Shown: positions 34,602-43,722, counted from the first letter of the stretch. The stretch: DNA of 64,000 bases from Xylanibacter rarus (GCF_001275135.1 NZ_LFQU01000013.1:35292-99291), one strand, 5' to 3'. Numbers and translations are program-made. Notes: generated from the letters alone by a model not told the origin.

Positions 34602-35723
34602 ATGATAACAAGTGATCAACTGAAAGATGTGATGGAGCGTGCCGAGGCACTGCATCATTATCTTGACATAGACAAGAAGAAAATAGAATTTGAGGAAGAA
34701 CAGCTGCGCACACAGGCGCCCGACTTCTGGGACGACCCTAAGCGCGCCCAGGAACAGATGAAGAAGGTGAAGGGCATACAGCGCTGGATCGACGGATATA
34801 AGGAGGTGCGCACCTGTGCCGACGAGCTTCAGCTGGCTTTCGACTTCTATCATGACGATATGGTTACCGAAGAGGAGGTAGACGAAGACTACGCCAAGGC
34901 TATAAAGGCCATCGAAGACCTTGAACTTAAGAATATGCTCCGCCAGAAGGAAGACCCCATGGACTGTGTGCTCAAGATAAACAGCGGCGCCGGCGGCACC
35001 GAGAGCCAGGACTGGGCGCAGATGCTCATGCGTATGTATATGCGCTGGGCTGAGGCTCACGGCCACAAGGTTACAATCAGCAACCTGCAGGAGGGCGACG
35101 AGGCCGGAATAAAGAGCGTTACCATGGAGATTGAGGGCGGAGAGTATGCCTACGGATATCTTAAGAGCGAGAACGGAGTCCACCGCCTGGTGCGTGTCTC
35201 TCCGTTCAATGCGCAGGGCAAGCGCATGACCAGCTTCGCCAGCGTGTTCGTTTCGCCTCTCGTTGACGACACGATCGAGGTCTATGTCGACCCGTCAAAG
35301 GTCAGCTGGGACTTGTTCCGTTCGGGAGGTGCCGGCGGACAGAACGTCAACAAGGTGGAAACCGGTGTGCGTCTGCGCTACCAGTATGTCGACCCCGACA
35401 CCGGCGAAGAAGAGGAAATCCTCATTGAGAACACAGAGAGCCGCAAGCAGCTTGAGAACCGCAACAACGCCATGCGCCTGCTCAAGTCGCAGCTCTACGA
35501 CCGCGCAATGAAGAAACGCCTCGAGGCTCAGGCCAAGATTGAGGCAGGAAAGAAGAAGATAGAGTGGGGAAGTCAGATAAGAAGTTATGTCTTCGACGAC
35601 CGCCGCGTCAAGGATTACCGCACCAACTATCAGACGTCTGACGTGGACGGAGTGATGGACGGAAAGATCGACGGCTTCATCAAGGCATACCTTATGGAGT
35701 TTCCGGTTACCGACGAGGAGTAA
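34602..35723 (+). CDS. prfB: Peptide chain release factor 2
   Basis: Recognises UGA and UAA and releases the peptide. The 373-residue protein has the codon-reading tripeptide SPF in RLVRVSPFNAQGKR and the catalytic GGQ in RSGGAGGQNVNKVETG (about 243-257). Many bacteria control prfB by a +1 frameshift at CUU UGA near codon 25. Here the equivalent site reads TAT CTT GAC, with no UGA, so the gene is a single frame without autoregulation by that route. Confidence 0.96.
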   Translation: MITSDQLKDVMERAEALHHYLDIDKKKIEFEEEQLRTQAPDFWDDPKRAQEQMKKVKGIQRWIDGYKEVRTCADELQLAFDFYHDDMVTEEEVDEDYAKAIKAIEDLELKNMLRQKEDPMDCVLKINSGAGGTESQDWAQMLMRMYMRWAEAHGHKVTISNLQEGDEAGIKSVTMEIEGGEYAYGYLKSENGVHRLVRVSPFNAQGKRMTSFASVFVSPLVDDTIEVYVDPSKVSWDLFRSGGAGGQNVNKVETGVRLRYQYVDPDTGEEEEILIENTESRKQLENRNNAMRLLKSQLYDRAMKKRLEAQAKIEAGKKKIEWGSQIRSYVFDDRRVKDYRTNYQTSDVDGVMDGKIDGFIKAYLMEFPVTDEE

Positions 35724-35895
35724 TTCTTCGTCGGCATATATTGCCGGATGCAGTCCGGTTGCTTTATTCAGGCATGCGCATTTGCGCCTCGCCGTCAGGC
35801 GTTGCAGCTTCTTTTGCTGCCTCGTCAGCGGCATTCGGCCATGCGTCAGGCCGTATGAAAATATTTTAAGAACCTTAATTTTAAAGATAATAACT

Positions 35896-36039
35896 ATGAG
35901 TCAGAACAGAAAATTACGCCGCGCTAAGCGTGAGGCAGAACAAGAACAGCAAGGCAAGAAAGTCGTTACATGGATATTTGCGGCACTGGTTATCTTTGCC
36001 GTGATATATCTTGTTGTTCTAATGATAGGCCAGATGTAA
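35896..36039 (+). CDS. Small basic single-pass membrane protein (47 aa)
   Basis: I do not recognise a named family. The N-terminal half is charged (NRKLRRAKREAEQEQQGKK) and the C-terminal half is one hydrophobic span (VVTWIFAALVIFAVIYLVVLMIG). The ATG at 35896 is preferred because the upstream frame is not protein-like. Only one base separates its stop from the CYTH gene, suggesting co-translation. Confidence 0.65.
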   Translation: MSQNRKLRRAKREAEQEQQGKKVVTWIFAALVIFAVIYLVVLMIGQM

Positions 36040-36040
36040 T

Positions 36041-36547
36041 ATGAGTGGTCTGGAGATAGAGCGCAAGTTCTTGGTTCACAAGGCCGGCCGGCCGTATGCG
36101 GCTCAGGCTACATCGTCGAGCCGCATACGCCAGGGTTATATCTGCAGCGAGCGCGGGCGCACTGTCAGGGTGCGTATTCGCGACGGCCGCGGCTTCATAA
36201 CAATCAAGGGACCGTCTGACGGCAAAGGCATGAGCCGCTATGAGTTTGAGAAGGAGATAACGCTCGACGAGGCCTCGCATCTTATGGAGCTGTGCGAGCC
36301 GGGCATTATCGACAAGACCCGATATCTCGTTGCCAGCGGAAAGCATGTGTTCGAGGTAGATGAGTTCTATGGAGAGAATGAAGGTCTGGTAATGGCAGAA
36401 GTGGAGCTGCAGAGCGAGGACGAGCCTTTCGCCAAGCCCGACTTCATTGCCGACGAGGTAACTGCCGACCGCCGCTTCTACAACTCATCGCTGCGCCGCT
36501 CGCCGTTCAGTGCCTGGCGCGACTCCTTGCCAGAAGAATTCCGATAA
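36041..36547 (+). CDS. CYTH-domain phosphatase-like protein
   Basis: 168 residues beginning with the family signature EIERKFLV (5-12), then RIRQGYI, TVRVRIRDGRGFITIKG and EVDEFYGENEGLVMAEVEL, giving the alternating charged strands of the CYTH tunnel fold. Relatives hydrolyse inorganic triphosphate or other triphosphates with Mg. The exact substrate is unknown. Its last 41 bases overlap the 3' end of the convergent VanZ gene. Confidence 0.9.
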   Translation: MSGLEIERKFLVHKAGRPYAAQATSSSRIRQGYICSERGRTVRVRIRDGRGFITIKGPSDGKGMSRYEFEKEITLDEASHLMELCEPGIIDKTRYLVASGKHVFEVDEFYGENEGLVMAEVELQSEDEPFAKPDFIADEVTADRRFYNSSLRRSPFSAWRDSLPEEFR

Positions 36548-36899
36548 CGGCAGCCAGCGTTACGCCCGTGGCATTGGCCGCAAAGTCGAGCCAGTCGCCG
36601 CTTCTCCTGCCGCCGGTGCAGTTTTCCTGCAGTATCTCTATCAGTCCGCTCATCATCACAGGGGCGAGCCATGCCCATATAAAAAGCTTCATCGTCTCAG
36701 GTGTCTTGTGATGTCTGAGGTATTCAATCCATATTGTTGTGCATGTTCCGGCATACATAACTATGTGTACCCATTTGTCTATGAAAGCCACGTTGTCAAG
36801 CGGAGTGCGTGGCGGATAGCAGAAACACAGAATCCATATCGTGGCCAGAAACAGATATGAAAACGGGTATTTCTTTACTTGCGGTTGTCTTAGTCTCAT
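36507..36899 (-). CDS. VanZ-family membrane protein
   Basis: 130 residues with four hydrophobic segments. Family-like marks are FIDKWVHIVMYAGTCTTIW after the first helix, and GLIEILQENCTGGRRSGDWLDFAANATGVTLA, the conserved E…GR…D-D-N pattern of VanZ proteins. The start is placed at MRLRQPQVKK (36899); the 45 codons upstream do not look like membrane protein. A TACCTTTG box lies at 36919-36926. VanZ proteins can affect glycopeptide sensitivity, but most family members have no known role. Confidence 0.85.
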   Translation of the reverse strand: MRLRQPQVKKYPFSYLFLATIWILCFCYPPRTPLDNVAFIDKWVHIVMYAGTCTTIWIEYLRHHKTPETMKLFIWAWLAPVMMSGLIEILQENCTGGRRSGDWLDFAANATGVTLAAVIGILLARSRARH

Positions 36900-36918
36900 C
36901 AATGTCAGTCTTTTTGTG

Positions 36919-36926
36919 CAAAGGTA
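36919..36926 (-). promoter_or_regulatory. Probable -7 box for the VanZ gene
   Basis: TACCTTTG on the minus strand, 20 bases before the chosen start. Confidence 0.45.
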
Positions 36927-37061
36927 GCATATTTCTGTGAAAACCTGACATCGATTGCCGTGAAAACAAGAAGCGTCTCTTATGCAGGCTTTGACTTTTG
37001 GCAACAGGCGGGTGCAAGTGGTTAATGGTAACATAAGACATTAAAGTGAAAATTTACTATT

Positions 37062-38420
37062 ATGAAATCAGAGAGAGCAAGTTTTGGAAGTAAGCTTGGA
37101 ATTATTCTTGCCACGGCCGGTTCTGCCGTAGGATTAGGTAACGTCTGGCGCTTCCCCTATATGGCGGGAGAGCACGGCGGCGGAGTGTATATTATTGTCT
37201 ACATTGCCTGTGTGCTTCTGCTCGGCATTCCCTGCATCGTCAGCGAGTTTGTGATAGGACGCCGTGCCGCATCCAATACGGCGCGGGCCTACGGCATTTT
37301 GTCCGGCGGCAAGCCGTGGATGCTTGTCGGCCTGCTCGGAGTGCTTACAGGTTTTCTGATTTCGGGATATTACGCCGTGGTGTCAGGCTGGTGCCTGCAT
37401 TATATATATGCCTCGGTTGCGGGCCATCTGCACGGGTCGCCCGACTTCTTTGCAGGTTATTTCTCGTCTTTCGAGACTAATCCCTGGAAGCCAGCCTTCT
37501 GGACACTTCTGTTTATGCTTATTACTCACCTTATAATAATACGCGGCATCCGCGGAGGCATTGAGAAGGCTTCAAAGCTGATGATGCCCATACTTTTTGT
37601 GCTTCTCATAGTCATTGTCGTGCTTTCGTGCATGCTTCCAGGAGCTATGGAGGGCGTGAAGTTTCTGTTTGAACCAGACTTCAGCAAGGTTGACGGCAGC
37701 ATGTTTCTCGGTGCTCTCGGCCAGGCTTTCTTCTCGCTCAGTATTGGTATGGGATGCCTGTGTACGTATGCGTCATACTTCAGTAAGGATACCGACCTGA
37801 TGAAGTCGGCCGCCCAGATAGCCTTTATCGACACCGTTGTGGCCGTGCTTGCGGGCCTCATGATTTTCCCCGCAGCGTTTTCGGTGGGTATCAGTCCCGA
37901 TTCTGGTCCTTCATTGGTGTTCATCACCTTGCCTAACGTGTTCCAGCAGGCATTCTCAAGCATGCCGGCTGTGGGCTATGTCGTGTCTGCCGCGTTCTAT
38001 GCGTTGCTGGCTTTGGCAGCCCTTACATCCATAATCTCCATGCACGAGGCAAGCACCGTGTTCTTCGAGGAGGAGTGCAAGCTCAGCCGCAAGCGTGCTG
38101 CCACTATCGTAACCGTGGCCTGCTCGGTGATAGGTCTTGTATGTTCGATGTCTTTGGGCGGATACGATCTGCTGACTGTTTTTGGCCGTACGCTGTTCGA
38201 CGTGTTCGATTTCTTTACAGGACAAATAATGCTTCCCGTGGGAGGATTCCTTACATGTATCTTCCTCGGCTGGTTCTTGCCGCATAAGCTGGTGCGTGAT
38301 GAGTTTACCAATCATGGCACGTTGCGCGGCCGTCTGTTCGGCATCTATCTGTTCTGTGTGAGATATGTGTGTCCTGTAGGAATATTGCTTATATTCCTTC
38401 AGCAGTTTGGCATAATCTGA
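37062..38420 (+). CDS. Sodium-dependent transporter (NSS/SNF family)
   Basis: A 452-residue inner-membrane symporter with about eleven or twelve helices. The family signature GSAVGLGNVWRFPYMAGEHGG (helix 1, substrate and Na site) is present, as are FVIGRRAASNTARAY and SLSIGMGCLCTYASYF (helix 6 region). Substrates of bacterial relatives are amino acids such as tryptophan, tyrosine or leucine; the one here cannot be deduced. No regulator is adjacent. Confidence 0.92.
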   Translation: MKSERASFGSKLGIILATAGSAVGLGNVWRFPYMAGEHGGGVYIIVYIACVLLLGIPCIVSEFVIGRRAASNTARAYGILSGGKPWMLVGLLGVLTGFLISGYYAVVSGWCLHYIYASVAGHLHGSPDFFAGYFSSFETNPWKPAFWTLLFMLITHLIIIRGIRGGIEKASKLMMPILFVLLIVIVVLSCMLPGAMEGVKFLFEPDFSKVDGSMFLGALGQAFFSLSIGMGCLCTYASYFSKDTDLMKSAAQIAFIDTVVAVLAGLMIFPAAFSVGISPDSGPSLVFITLPNVFQQAFSSMPAVGYVVSAAFYALLALAALTSIISMHEASTVFFEEECKLSRKRAATIVTVACSVIGLVCSMSLGGYDLLTVFGRTLFDVFDFFTGQIMLPVGGFLTCIFLGWFLPHKLVRDEFTNHGTLRGRLFGIYLFCVRYVCPVGILLIFLQQFGII

Positions 38421-38464
38421 TTGGTGAGGCTATGCCGTTCGGTTTCATTTAGCATCACAGAAAA

Positions 38465-39361
38465 ATGCGCGGGTTCTTTTATCTTAACCGCACCGACCGC
38501 CGTGTTGTGGTGGCCGTGCTCCTTGTGGCCGTAGCAGCCGCGGGACTGCTGCTCTGTGCCGGCTACGGCGCGGGTGAGTCGCCTGAAGGCGTGGCAGGAG
38601 ATGCTCCTGCCGTGGTGTCTGGCGGCAGAAAAGGCTCTGTCTGTCAGAAGGACGGATATGCGGAATATACCGGCGGCCGGCGCACTGAGCTGTCATACTT
38701 CGACCCTAACACGGCAGACAGCACACAGCTGCTGAGGCTCGGGCTGGCGCCGTGGCAGGTCAGAAACATATATAAGTACAGGGCCAAGGGCGGAATATAT
38801 CGCACCAAGGCCGACTTTGCACGCCTTTACGGACTTACGGCGCAGAAGTTTAAGGAACTGGAGCCATACATACGCATCGAGGGCGACTATCGTCCGGCAT
38901 CTGAGGTGTATGGAGGCAGCACTGCCGACCTGACCATACGCGACACGACGAGACACCCCGTGAAGATAAAGCCCGGCGAACATATCGTGCTGAACACGGC
39001 CGACACGTCGCAGCTGAAGCGCGTGCCGGGCATAGGCAGCGGCTTTGCCCGCGCCATAGTGAGCTACGGCCGGCGGCTGGGCGGATATGTCAGCGTGGAG
39101 CAGCTGCGCGAGATTGACAACTTTCCCGAGTCGGCCATAGCCTATTTTGTGGTGAAGCATCCTGTGGTTAGCCGGCTCAACCTCAACCGGCTGCCGCTCA
39201 GCAGTCTGCGCAGACATCCCTACATAGGCTTCTATCAGGCCAAGACCATAATAGAATACCGCCGCCTGCACGGAAGAATAAATTCGCTCGACGACCTGAA
39301 ATTGTGCAAGGACTTCACGCCCGAGGCCATTGAGCGCCTGCGCCCCTATGTGGAATTCTGA
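38465..39361 (+). CDS. Helix-hairpin-helix (ComEA-like) DNA-binding protein
   Basis: 298 residues with one N-terminal transmembrane helix (about 13-30). Three HhH-type repeats follow: DPNTADSTQLLRLGLAPWQVRNIYKYRAKGG, LNTADTSQLKRVPGIGSGFARAIVSYGRRLGG and LNRLPLSSLRRHPYIGFYQAKTIIEYRRLHG. The layout resembles membrane-anchored ComEA-type proteins that bind DNA, possibly during uptake or at the envelope. Linked competence genes are absent, so that role is an inference. Confidence 0.82.
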   Translation: MRGFFYLNRTDRRVVVAVLLVAVAAAGLLLCAGYGAGESPEGVAGDAPAVVSGGRKGSVCQKDGYAEYTGGRRTELSYFDPNTADSTQLLRLGLAPWQVRNIYKYRAKGGIYRTKADFARLYGLTAQKFKELEPYIRIEGDYRPASEVYGGSTADLTIRDTTRHPVKIKPGEHIVLNTADTSQLKRVPGIGSGFARAIVSYGRRLGGYVSVEQLREIDNFPESAIAYFVVKHPVVSRLNLNRLPLSSLRRHPYIGFYQAKTIIEYRRLHGRINSLDDLKLCKDFTPEAIERLRPYVEF

Positions 39362-39402
39362 CGCTCGTCTTCGCATACAGTGACGCAGGAAAAATACGCA
39401 TG

Positions 39403-39513
39403 TGTAACATATTGATATCCAGCGCGTTGCAAAAGGCCATGTTTTGCGCTCCAAAAGACCGTCTTTTATCATGCAAAAGACCACCTTTTAGAGCCTGAAA
39501 CATGGCCTTTTGC
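39403..39513 (+). repeat. Dyad array 5 (4 x 22 bp) with conserved flank
   Basis: Units at 39430, 39452, 39474 and 39496 span 84 bp. The flank 39403-39429 (TGTAACATATTGATATCC then AGCGCGTTG) matches the flank of array 1 in the same orientation. Confidence 0.85.
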
Positions 39514-39971
39514 ATTACGGCTGCACAGAGCATGCGCCATGACATCAGCCTGACGCTGCTCTCATCTCAAATACGGCATCAGTGTTCAGCCTGTATTTTT
39601 GCCTTATGTTGAGCAGATTTTCGTTATAATTTTCATCTGCATAGCAGGCTGTGTACAGAAAAGCTGACATCAACACGGCGACATAAAACAAGACGCCGGC
39701 TGAAAACATGAATGAACAAAGTAGATAAAATTATATTCGGAATAATGCCCGGTTAAGGCTTGTCCCTGTGCCGTGGACTCCTTTCGGTCCTTAATCCGTG
39801 CTCGTATGAGGCTGCCTCAGCCAGCCCTTGCAGCCGTCATGTTACGCCCTGCGGCGGCCTTTAGGCATGGCTCCGCAGTTTGATTTCTGCCTGCATGGCG
39901 AGCTTTTTGATTATTATCGTTTAATTAATCAAAAAAAAGGAATAGCCCAATGTTATTCAAATTATTTTTTC

Positions 39972-39979
39972 TACTTTTG
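39972..39979 (+). promoter_or_regulatory. Probable -7 box for pta
   Basis: TACTTTTG (TAnnTTTG), about 50 bases before the pta ATG. Confidence 0.5.
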
Positions 39980-40028
39980 CAAAGTAGAAATTACAAAACA
40001 CACATATATATTTAAAAACTACAAAACT

Positions 40029-41039
40029 ATGGATTTAGTTCAGCAAATCATTGAGCGCGCTAAAAGCAACAAGCAGCGCATCGTGCTCCCCGAAGCCACA
40101 GAGGAGCGCACTTTAAGGGCAGCCGACATGGTGCTGGCCGAAGGTGTGGCTGACATCATTCTTATCGGCAATCCCGGTGAGATAAACTCTCTGGCAGAGC
40201 AGTGGGGCCTGAAAAATATCGACAAGGCTACTATCGTTGACCCGGAGAACAACCCCAAGAGCGAGGAATATGCAGCCCTGCTGGCAGAGCTCCGCAAGAA
40301 GAAGGGCATGACCATCGAGCAGGCTCGCGAGCTGGTTAAGAATCCTCTCTATCTCGGATGTATGATTATAAAGACTGGCGGAGCCGACGGACAGATATCT
40401 GGAGCGCTCAGCACAACGGCCGACACTCTGCGTCCGGCTCTTCAGATCATCAAGTGCACCCCCGGAATCACATGCGTCAGCGGCGCAATGCTGCTCATCA
40501 CAAAGCAGCCTCAGTATGGCGAGAACGGCGTGCTCGTAGTAGGCGACGTTGCCGTTACACCTATGCCCGACGCACAGCAGCTGGCTCAGATTGCCGTTTG
40601 CACAGCTCAGACAGCCAAATCTGTTGCAGGCTTCGCTGATCCCCGCGTTGCTATGCTCAGCTTCTCAACAAAAGGCAGCGCAAGCCATGAGGTGGTTGAC
40701 AAGGTGGTTGAGGCTACAAAACTGGCTAAGGAGCTCGATCCGTCTCTCAAGGTTGACGGCGAACTGCAGGCCGACGCAGCCCTCGTGCCTTCAGTAGGCG
40801 AGAAGAAGGCTCCCGGAAGCGACATCGCCGGCAAGGCCAACGTTCTCGTATTCCCATGCCTCGAGGTAGGCAACATCAGCTATAAGATGGTTCAGCGTCT
40901 TGGCGGTGCCGAGGCCATAGGTCCTATCCTTCAGGGTATCGCCCGTCCGGTTAACGACCTCAGCCGCGGATGCTCAGTAGAGGATATTTACAAGCTGGTA
41001 GCCATTACGGCATGCCAGGCAATGGATGCAAAAGCATAA
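40029..41039 (+). CDS. pta: Phosphate acetyltransferase
   Basis: Converts acetyl-CoA and phosphate to acetyl phosphate, the first step of acetate and ATP formation. The start is taken at MDLVQQIIERAKSNKQRIVLPEATEERTL, giving 336 residues (the short, single-domain Pta). Motifs include SGALSTTADTLRPALQIIK, GVLVVGDVAVTPMPDAQQLAQIA and KANVLVFPCLEVGNISYKMVQRLGGAEAIGPILQG. The partner ackA lies downstream but is separated by a bracketed four-helix-bundle gene. Confidence 0.95.
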   Translation: MDLVQQIIERAKSNKQRIVLPEATEERTLRAADMVLAEGVADIILIGNPGEINSLAEQWGLKNIDKATIVDPENNPKSEEYAALLAELRKKKGMTIEQARELVKNPLYLGCMIIKTGGADGQISGALSTTADTLRPALQIIKCTPGITCVSGAMLLITKQPQYGENGVLVVGDVAVTPMPDAQQLAQIAVCTAQTAKSVAGFADPRVAMLSFSTKGSASHEVVDKVVEATKLAKELDPSLKVDGELQADAALVPSVGEKKAPGSDIAGKANVLVFPCLEVGNISYKMVQRLGGAEAIGPILQGIARPVNDLSRGCSVEDIYKLVAITACQAMDAKA

Positions 41040-41051
41040 TTAATAATTTAA

Positions 41052-41527
41052 GTAGTTAAAGGAGTTATAGTAGTTAAAGAAGTTAAAGTCAATAGCCTTG
41101 CAGATGAACAACTTTGAGAGCGTGGTGGCATGGCAGAAGGCCTACAAGTTTACCTTGCTGGCATATAAGGTAGCCAACACCTTTCCCGAATGTGAACGCT
41201 TCGGACTCTGCTCTCAGTTTAAAAGAGCTGCGGTTTCTGTTCCGGCCAATATTGCTGAGGGATATAAAAAACTCAGCAAGGCAGACAAGCTGCGCTTCTA
41301 TAACATCGCGCAAGGAAGCATTGAAGAATGCAGATGCTATGTTTATTTGTCGAAAGACCTTGGGTATGTTGATGCTCCGGTTTTCAACGAACTGATGGAA
41401 GCTCTGTCTGATGCAAGCAGGCTGCTTAACGCATATTGCAAGGGTGTGATAAATAATGGCTATGCTGATGATGGCCAATAGGGCTATTGACTTTAACTAC
41501 TTTAACTACTTTAACTACTTTAACTCC
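41052..41527. mobile_element. Inverted-repeat-bracketed four-helix-bundle element A
   Basis: The left arm (41052-41097) and right arm (41482-41527) match 42 of 46 bases as inverted repeats; the inner 16-17 bases are perfect. Only the 126-codon gene lies between them, and the arms sit within a few bases of its start and stop. The whole pta–ackA gap is essentially this element. The layout resembles the S23-type intervening sequences known from 23S rRNA genes. Confidence 0.6.
41104..41481 (+). CDS. Four-helix-bundle protein (S23/IVP family)
   Basis: 125 residues from the ATG at 41104 (an in-frame TTG at 41098 is less likely). The family marks are VVAWQKAYKFTLLAYKVANTFP, ERFGLCSQFKRAAVSVPANIAEGYKK, and FYNIAQGSIEECRCYVYLSKDLGY. 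Relatives are the intervening-sequence protein of 23S rRNA insertions and the accessory Avd protein of diversity-generating retroelements. Their role is thought to be nucleic-acid binding. No reverse transcriptase or variable repeat is seen here. Confidence 0.9.
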   Translation: MNNFESVVAWQKAYKFTLLAYKVANTFPECERFGLCSQFKRAAVSVPANIAEGYKKLSKADKLRFYNIAQGSIEECRCYVYLSKDLGYVDAPVFNELMEALSDASRLLNAYCKGVINNGYADDGQ

Positions 41528-41546
41528 CGATAAACAACTTATAACC

Positions 41547-42740
41547 ATGAAAATTTTAGTATTAAACTGCGGCAGCTCGTCTATCAAGTATGCACTTTAC
41601 AACATGGACGACAAGTCTGTCATGACATCAGGCGGTGCAGAGCGCGTTGGTCTCGACGGCGCTTTCGTTAAAGTGAAGCTGCCTAACGGAGAGAAAAAAA
41701 CTGTAATGCACGACATTCCCGAACATACAGAGGGAGTGAAGTTCATCTTCTCACTGCTCACCGATCCTGAAATCGGCGTTATTAAAGACCTCAATGAAAT
41801 CGACGCCGTTGGCCATCGTATGGTGCACGGAGGCGAGAAGTTCAACAAGAGCGTGGTGCTTACCGACGAGGTGCTCAAGACTTTTGAAGAGTGCATCGAC
41901 CTGGCTCCGCTGCACAATCCGGCCAACCTCAAGGGTGTTAAGGCCGTCAGCGAGCTTATGCCCGGTCTGCCTCAGGTAGGCGTGTTCGATACAGCCTTCC
42001 ATCAGACAATGCCCGCACACTCATATCTCTACGCCATACCGTATGAGCTTTATGAGAAATATGGCGTGCGCCGCTACGGATTCCACGGAACAAGCCACCG
42101 CTATGTGTCAAAGAGAGTGTGCGACTTCCTGGGCGTAAATCCTGCCGACAAGAAGGTCATCACCTGCCACATAGGCAACGGAGGCAGTATAGCTGCCGTT
42201 GATGGAGGCAAATGTGTTGACACATCAATGGGTCTCACACCGCTCGAAGGCCTCATGATGGGCACACGAAGCGGTGATATCGACGGCGGTGCCATCACAT
42301 TCCTCGAGAAGAAACTCTGTCTCGACGCTGACGGAATGTCAAATCTGCTCAACAAGAAGAGCGGTGTGCTCGGCATAACAGGCATCTCTTCAGACATGCG
42401 TGAGATAGAGTCTGCCAACGACGAGGGCAACGAGCGTGCCAAGCTGGCTCTCGACATGTACAGCTACAGAATAAAGAAATACGTTGGAGCCTATGCTGCA
42501 GCCATGGGCGGATGCGACATCATCGTGTTCACCGCAGGCGTTGGCGAGAACCAGGCTTCTATGCGTGAGGATGTATGCAAGAACATGGAGTACATGGGTG
42601 TTAAGCTCGACGTTGAGAAGAACAAGACCATCCGCGGTGAGGAAGCCATCATCTCTACTCCCGACTCTAAGGTTACGGTATGCGTAATTCCTACCGACGA
42701 GGAGCTGATGATTGCAACAGACACAATGAATCTGCTGTAA
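41547..42740 (+). CDS. ackA: Acetate kinase
   Basis: Transfers phosphate from acetyl phosphate to ADP. The 397 residues, with start at MKILVLNCGSSSIKYAL, have the family motifs HRMVHGGEKF, FDTAFHQTMP, RYGFHGTSHRYV, HIGNGGSIAAVDGG and DTSMGLTPLEGLMMGTRSGDIDGG. The start at 41547 is chosen because the upstream codons lie in the TTTAACTAC repeat arm. A strong terminator follows. Confidence 0.97.
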   Translation: MKILVLNCGSSSIKYALYNMDDKSVMTSGGAERVGLDGAFVKVKLPNGEKKTVMHDIPEHTEGVKFIFSLLTDPEIGVIKDLNEIDAVGHRMVHGGEKFNKSVVLTDEVLKTFEECIDLAPLHNPANLKGVKAVSELMPGLPQVGVFDTAFHQTMPAHSYLYAIPYELYEKYGVRRYGFHGTSHRYVSKRVCDFLGVNPADKKVITCHIGNGGSIAAVDGGKCVDTSMGLTPLEGLMMGTRSGDIDGGAITFLEKKLCLDADGMSNLLNKKSGVLGITGISSDMREIESANDEGNERAKLALDMYSYRIKKYVGAYAAAMGGCDIIVFTAGVGENQASMREDVCKNMEYMGVKLDVEKNKTIRGEEAIISTPDSKVTVCVIPTDEELMIATDTMNLL

Positions 42741-42763
42741 GCTTCACACGGATAGCATATAAT

Positions 42764-42826
42764 AAAGGTGAGAAAGCATGTGCGTCTGATATGTCATGAC
42801 GCCGTCTTTCTCACCTTTTTTTTATT
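42764..42826 (+). terminator. Terminator after ackA
   Basis: A stem of about 12 bp (42764-42776 with 42806-42818) encloses a 29-base loop and is followed by a run of eight T. Confidence 0.8.
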
Positions 42827-42922
42827 TGTTGAGGCTTGCGCCCCGTGCGTGTTGTCGCTGTTGTTGCGGCCTGATGCAGTGCAGAATGCCGCCGTTGTCG
42901 TGCCGTAGGGGCTGCTGAAGGC

Positions 42923-43690
42923 TTATGGCTTGCTCTCGCCCTCGGCGTATTCTTCGAGGAACAGATGTTCGCCGTCGAACACAACGTATGTGAACTGCCA
43001 TATCCAGTCGCCTATAATCATCATCCGCGTCTTGCGCGACAGCATGAGGTCGAGCTCTATGTGGCGGTGTCCGTAGATGAAATAGTCGATGTCCGGATGG
43101 GTCTTCATATACTTCTTGGTGTATTTTACCAAGGCTTCCTTGTCCTCACCCTGATAGGGCGGCTCCTTTCCGTCGGCACGCTTCATGCGGCTGTGCTTGG
43201 CCCATGTCAGTCCGAACCAGATGCCCCAGCGCGGATGCAGCGCGCTGAACATGCGCTGGCAGACGCGGTTGTGGAACACGCGGCGTATGAAGTTGAACTT
43301 AGGGTCGTGGTCGCCAAGGCCGTCGCCGTGTGCCATGTAGAACACCTTGTCGTATATGTCTACGGTCGTTGGCTTGGTGTGTATGATTACGCCGCACTCT
43401 TCTTCGAGATAGCCGTACATCCAGATGTCGTGGTTGCCGGTGAAGAAGTGCACCTCGACGCCCATGTCGGTCAGCTCGGAGAGCTTGCCCAGGAAGCGCG
43501 TATATCCCTTGGGCACGGCATATTTGTATTCGTACCAGAAGTCGAACATGTCGCCCAGCAGGTATATTGCCGCGGCCTTGTTCTTTATTTCGTCAAGAAA
43601 CCGCACCAGCCTGCGCTCCTGCGTGCGGCCGTGAGCTATGGCCAGCGAGCCCAGGTGTGCGTCGGACAGTATGTAGACATTCTTTCTCAT
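42923..43690 (-). CDS. lpxH: UDP-2,3-diacylglucosamine diphosphatase
   Basis: Cleaves UDP-diacylglucosamine to lipid X in lipid A synthesis. The 255-residue calcineurin-like phosphoesterase has all metal motifs: SDAHLG, GDMFDFW, GNHDIW, AHGDGLG and YGHRHIEL. It is peripheral to the inner membrane. The DUF59 gene lies just upstream in the same direction, with a 32-base gap. Confidence 0.9.
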   Translation of the reverse strand: MRKNVYILSDAHLGSLAIAHGRTQERRLVRFLDEIKNKAAAIYLLGDMFDFWYEYKYAVPKGYTRFLGKLSELTDMGVEVHFFTGNHDIWMYGYLEEECGVIIHTKPTTVDIYDKVFYMAHGDGLGDHDPKFNFIRRVFHNRVCQRMFSALHPRWGIWFGLTWAKHSRMKRADGKEPPYQGEDKEALVKYTKKYMKTHPDIDYFIYGHRHIELDLMLSRKTRMMIIGDWIWQFTYVVFDGEHLFLEEYAEGESKP

Positions 43691-43722
43691 GGTGCAGATG
43701 TTTTAGTATTTAAGATATGCTG

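Larger units (their letters stand above)
39362..40028. other. Intergenic region upstream of pta
   Basis: It holds dyad array 5 and, near pta, a -7-like box. The middle (about 39540-39950) has no supported gene. It contains short hairpins (for example CTGCGG/CCGCAG, 39849-39854 with 39873-39878) and could encode an unrecognised RNA. Confidence 0.45.

Noticed and set aside
41104-41481. The four-helix-bundle gene as the Avd part of a diversity-generating retroelement
   Set aside because: There is no reverse transcriptase, template repeat or variable target gene in the window.
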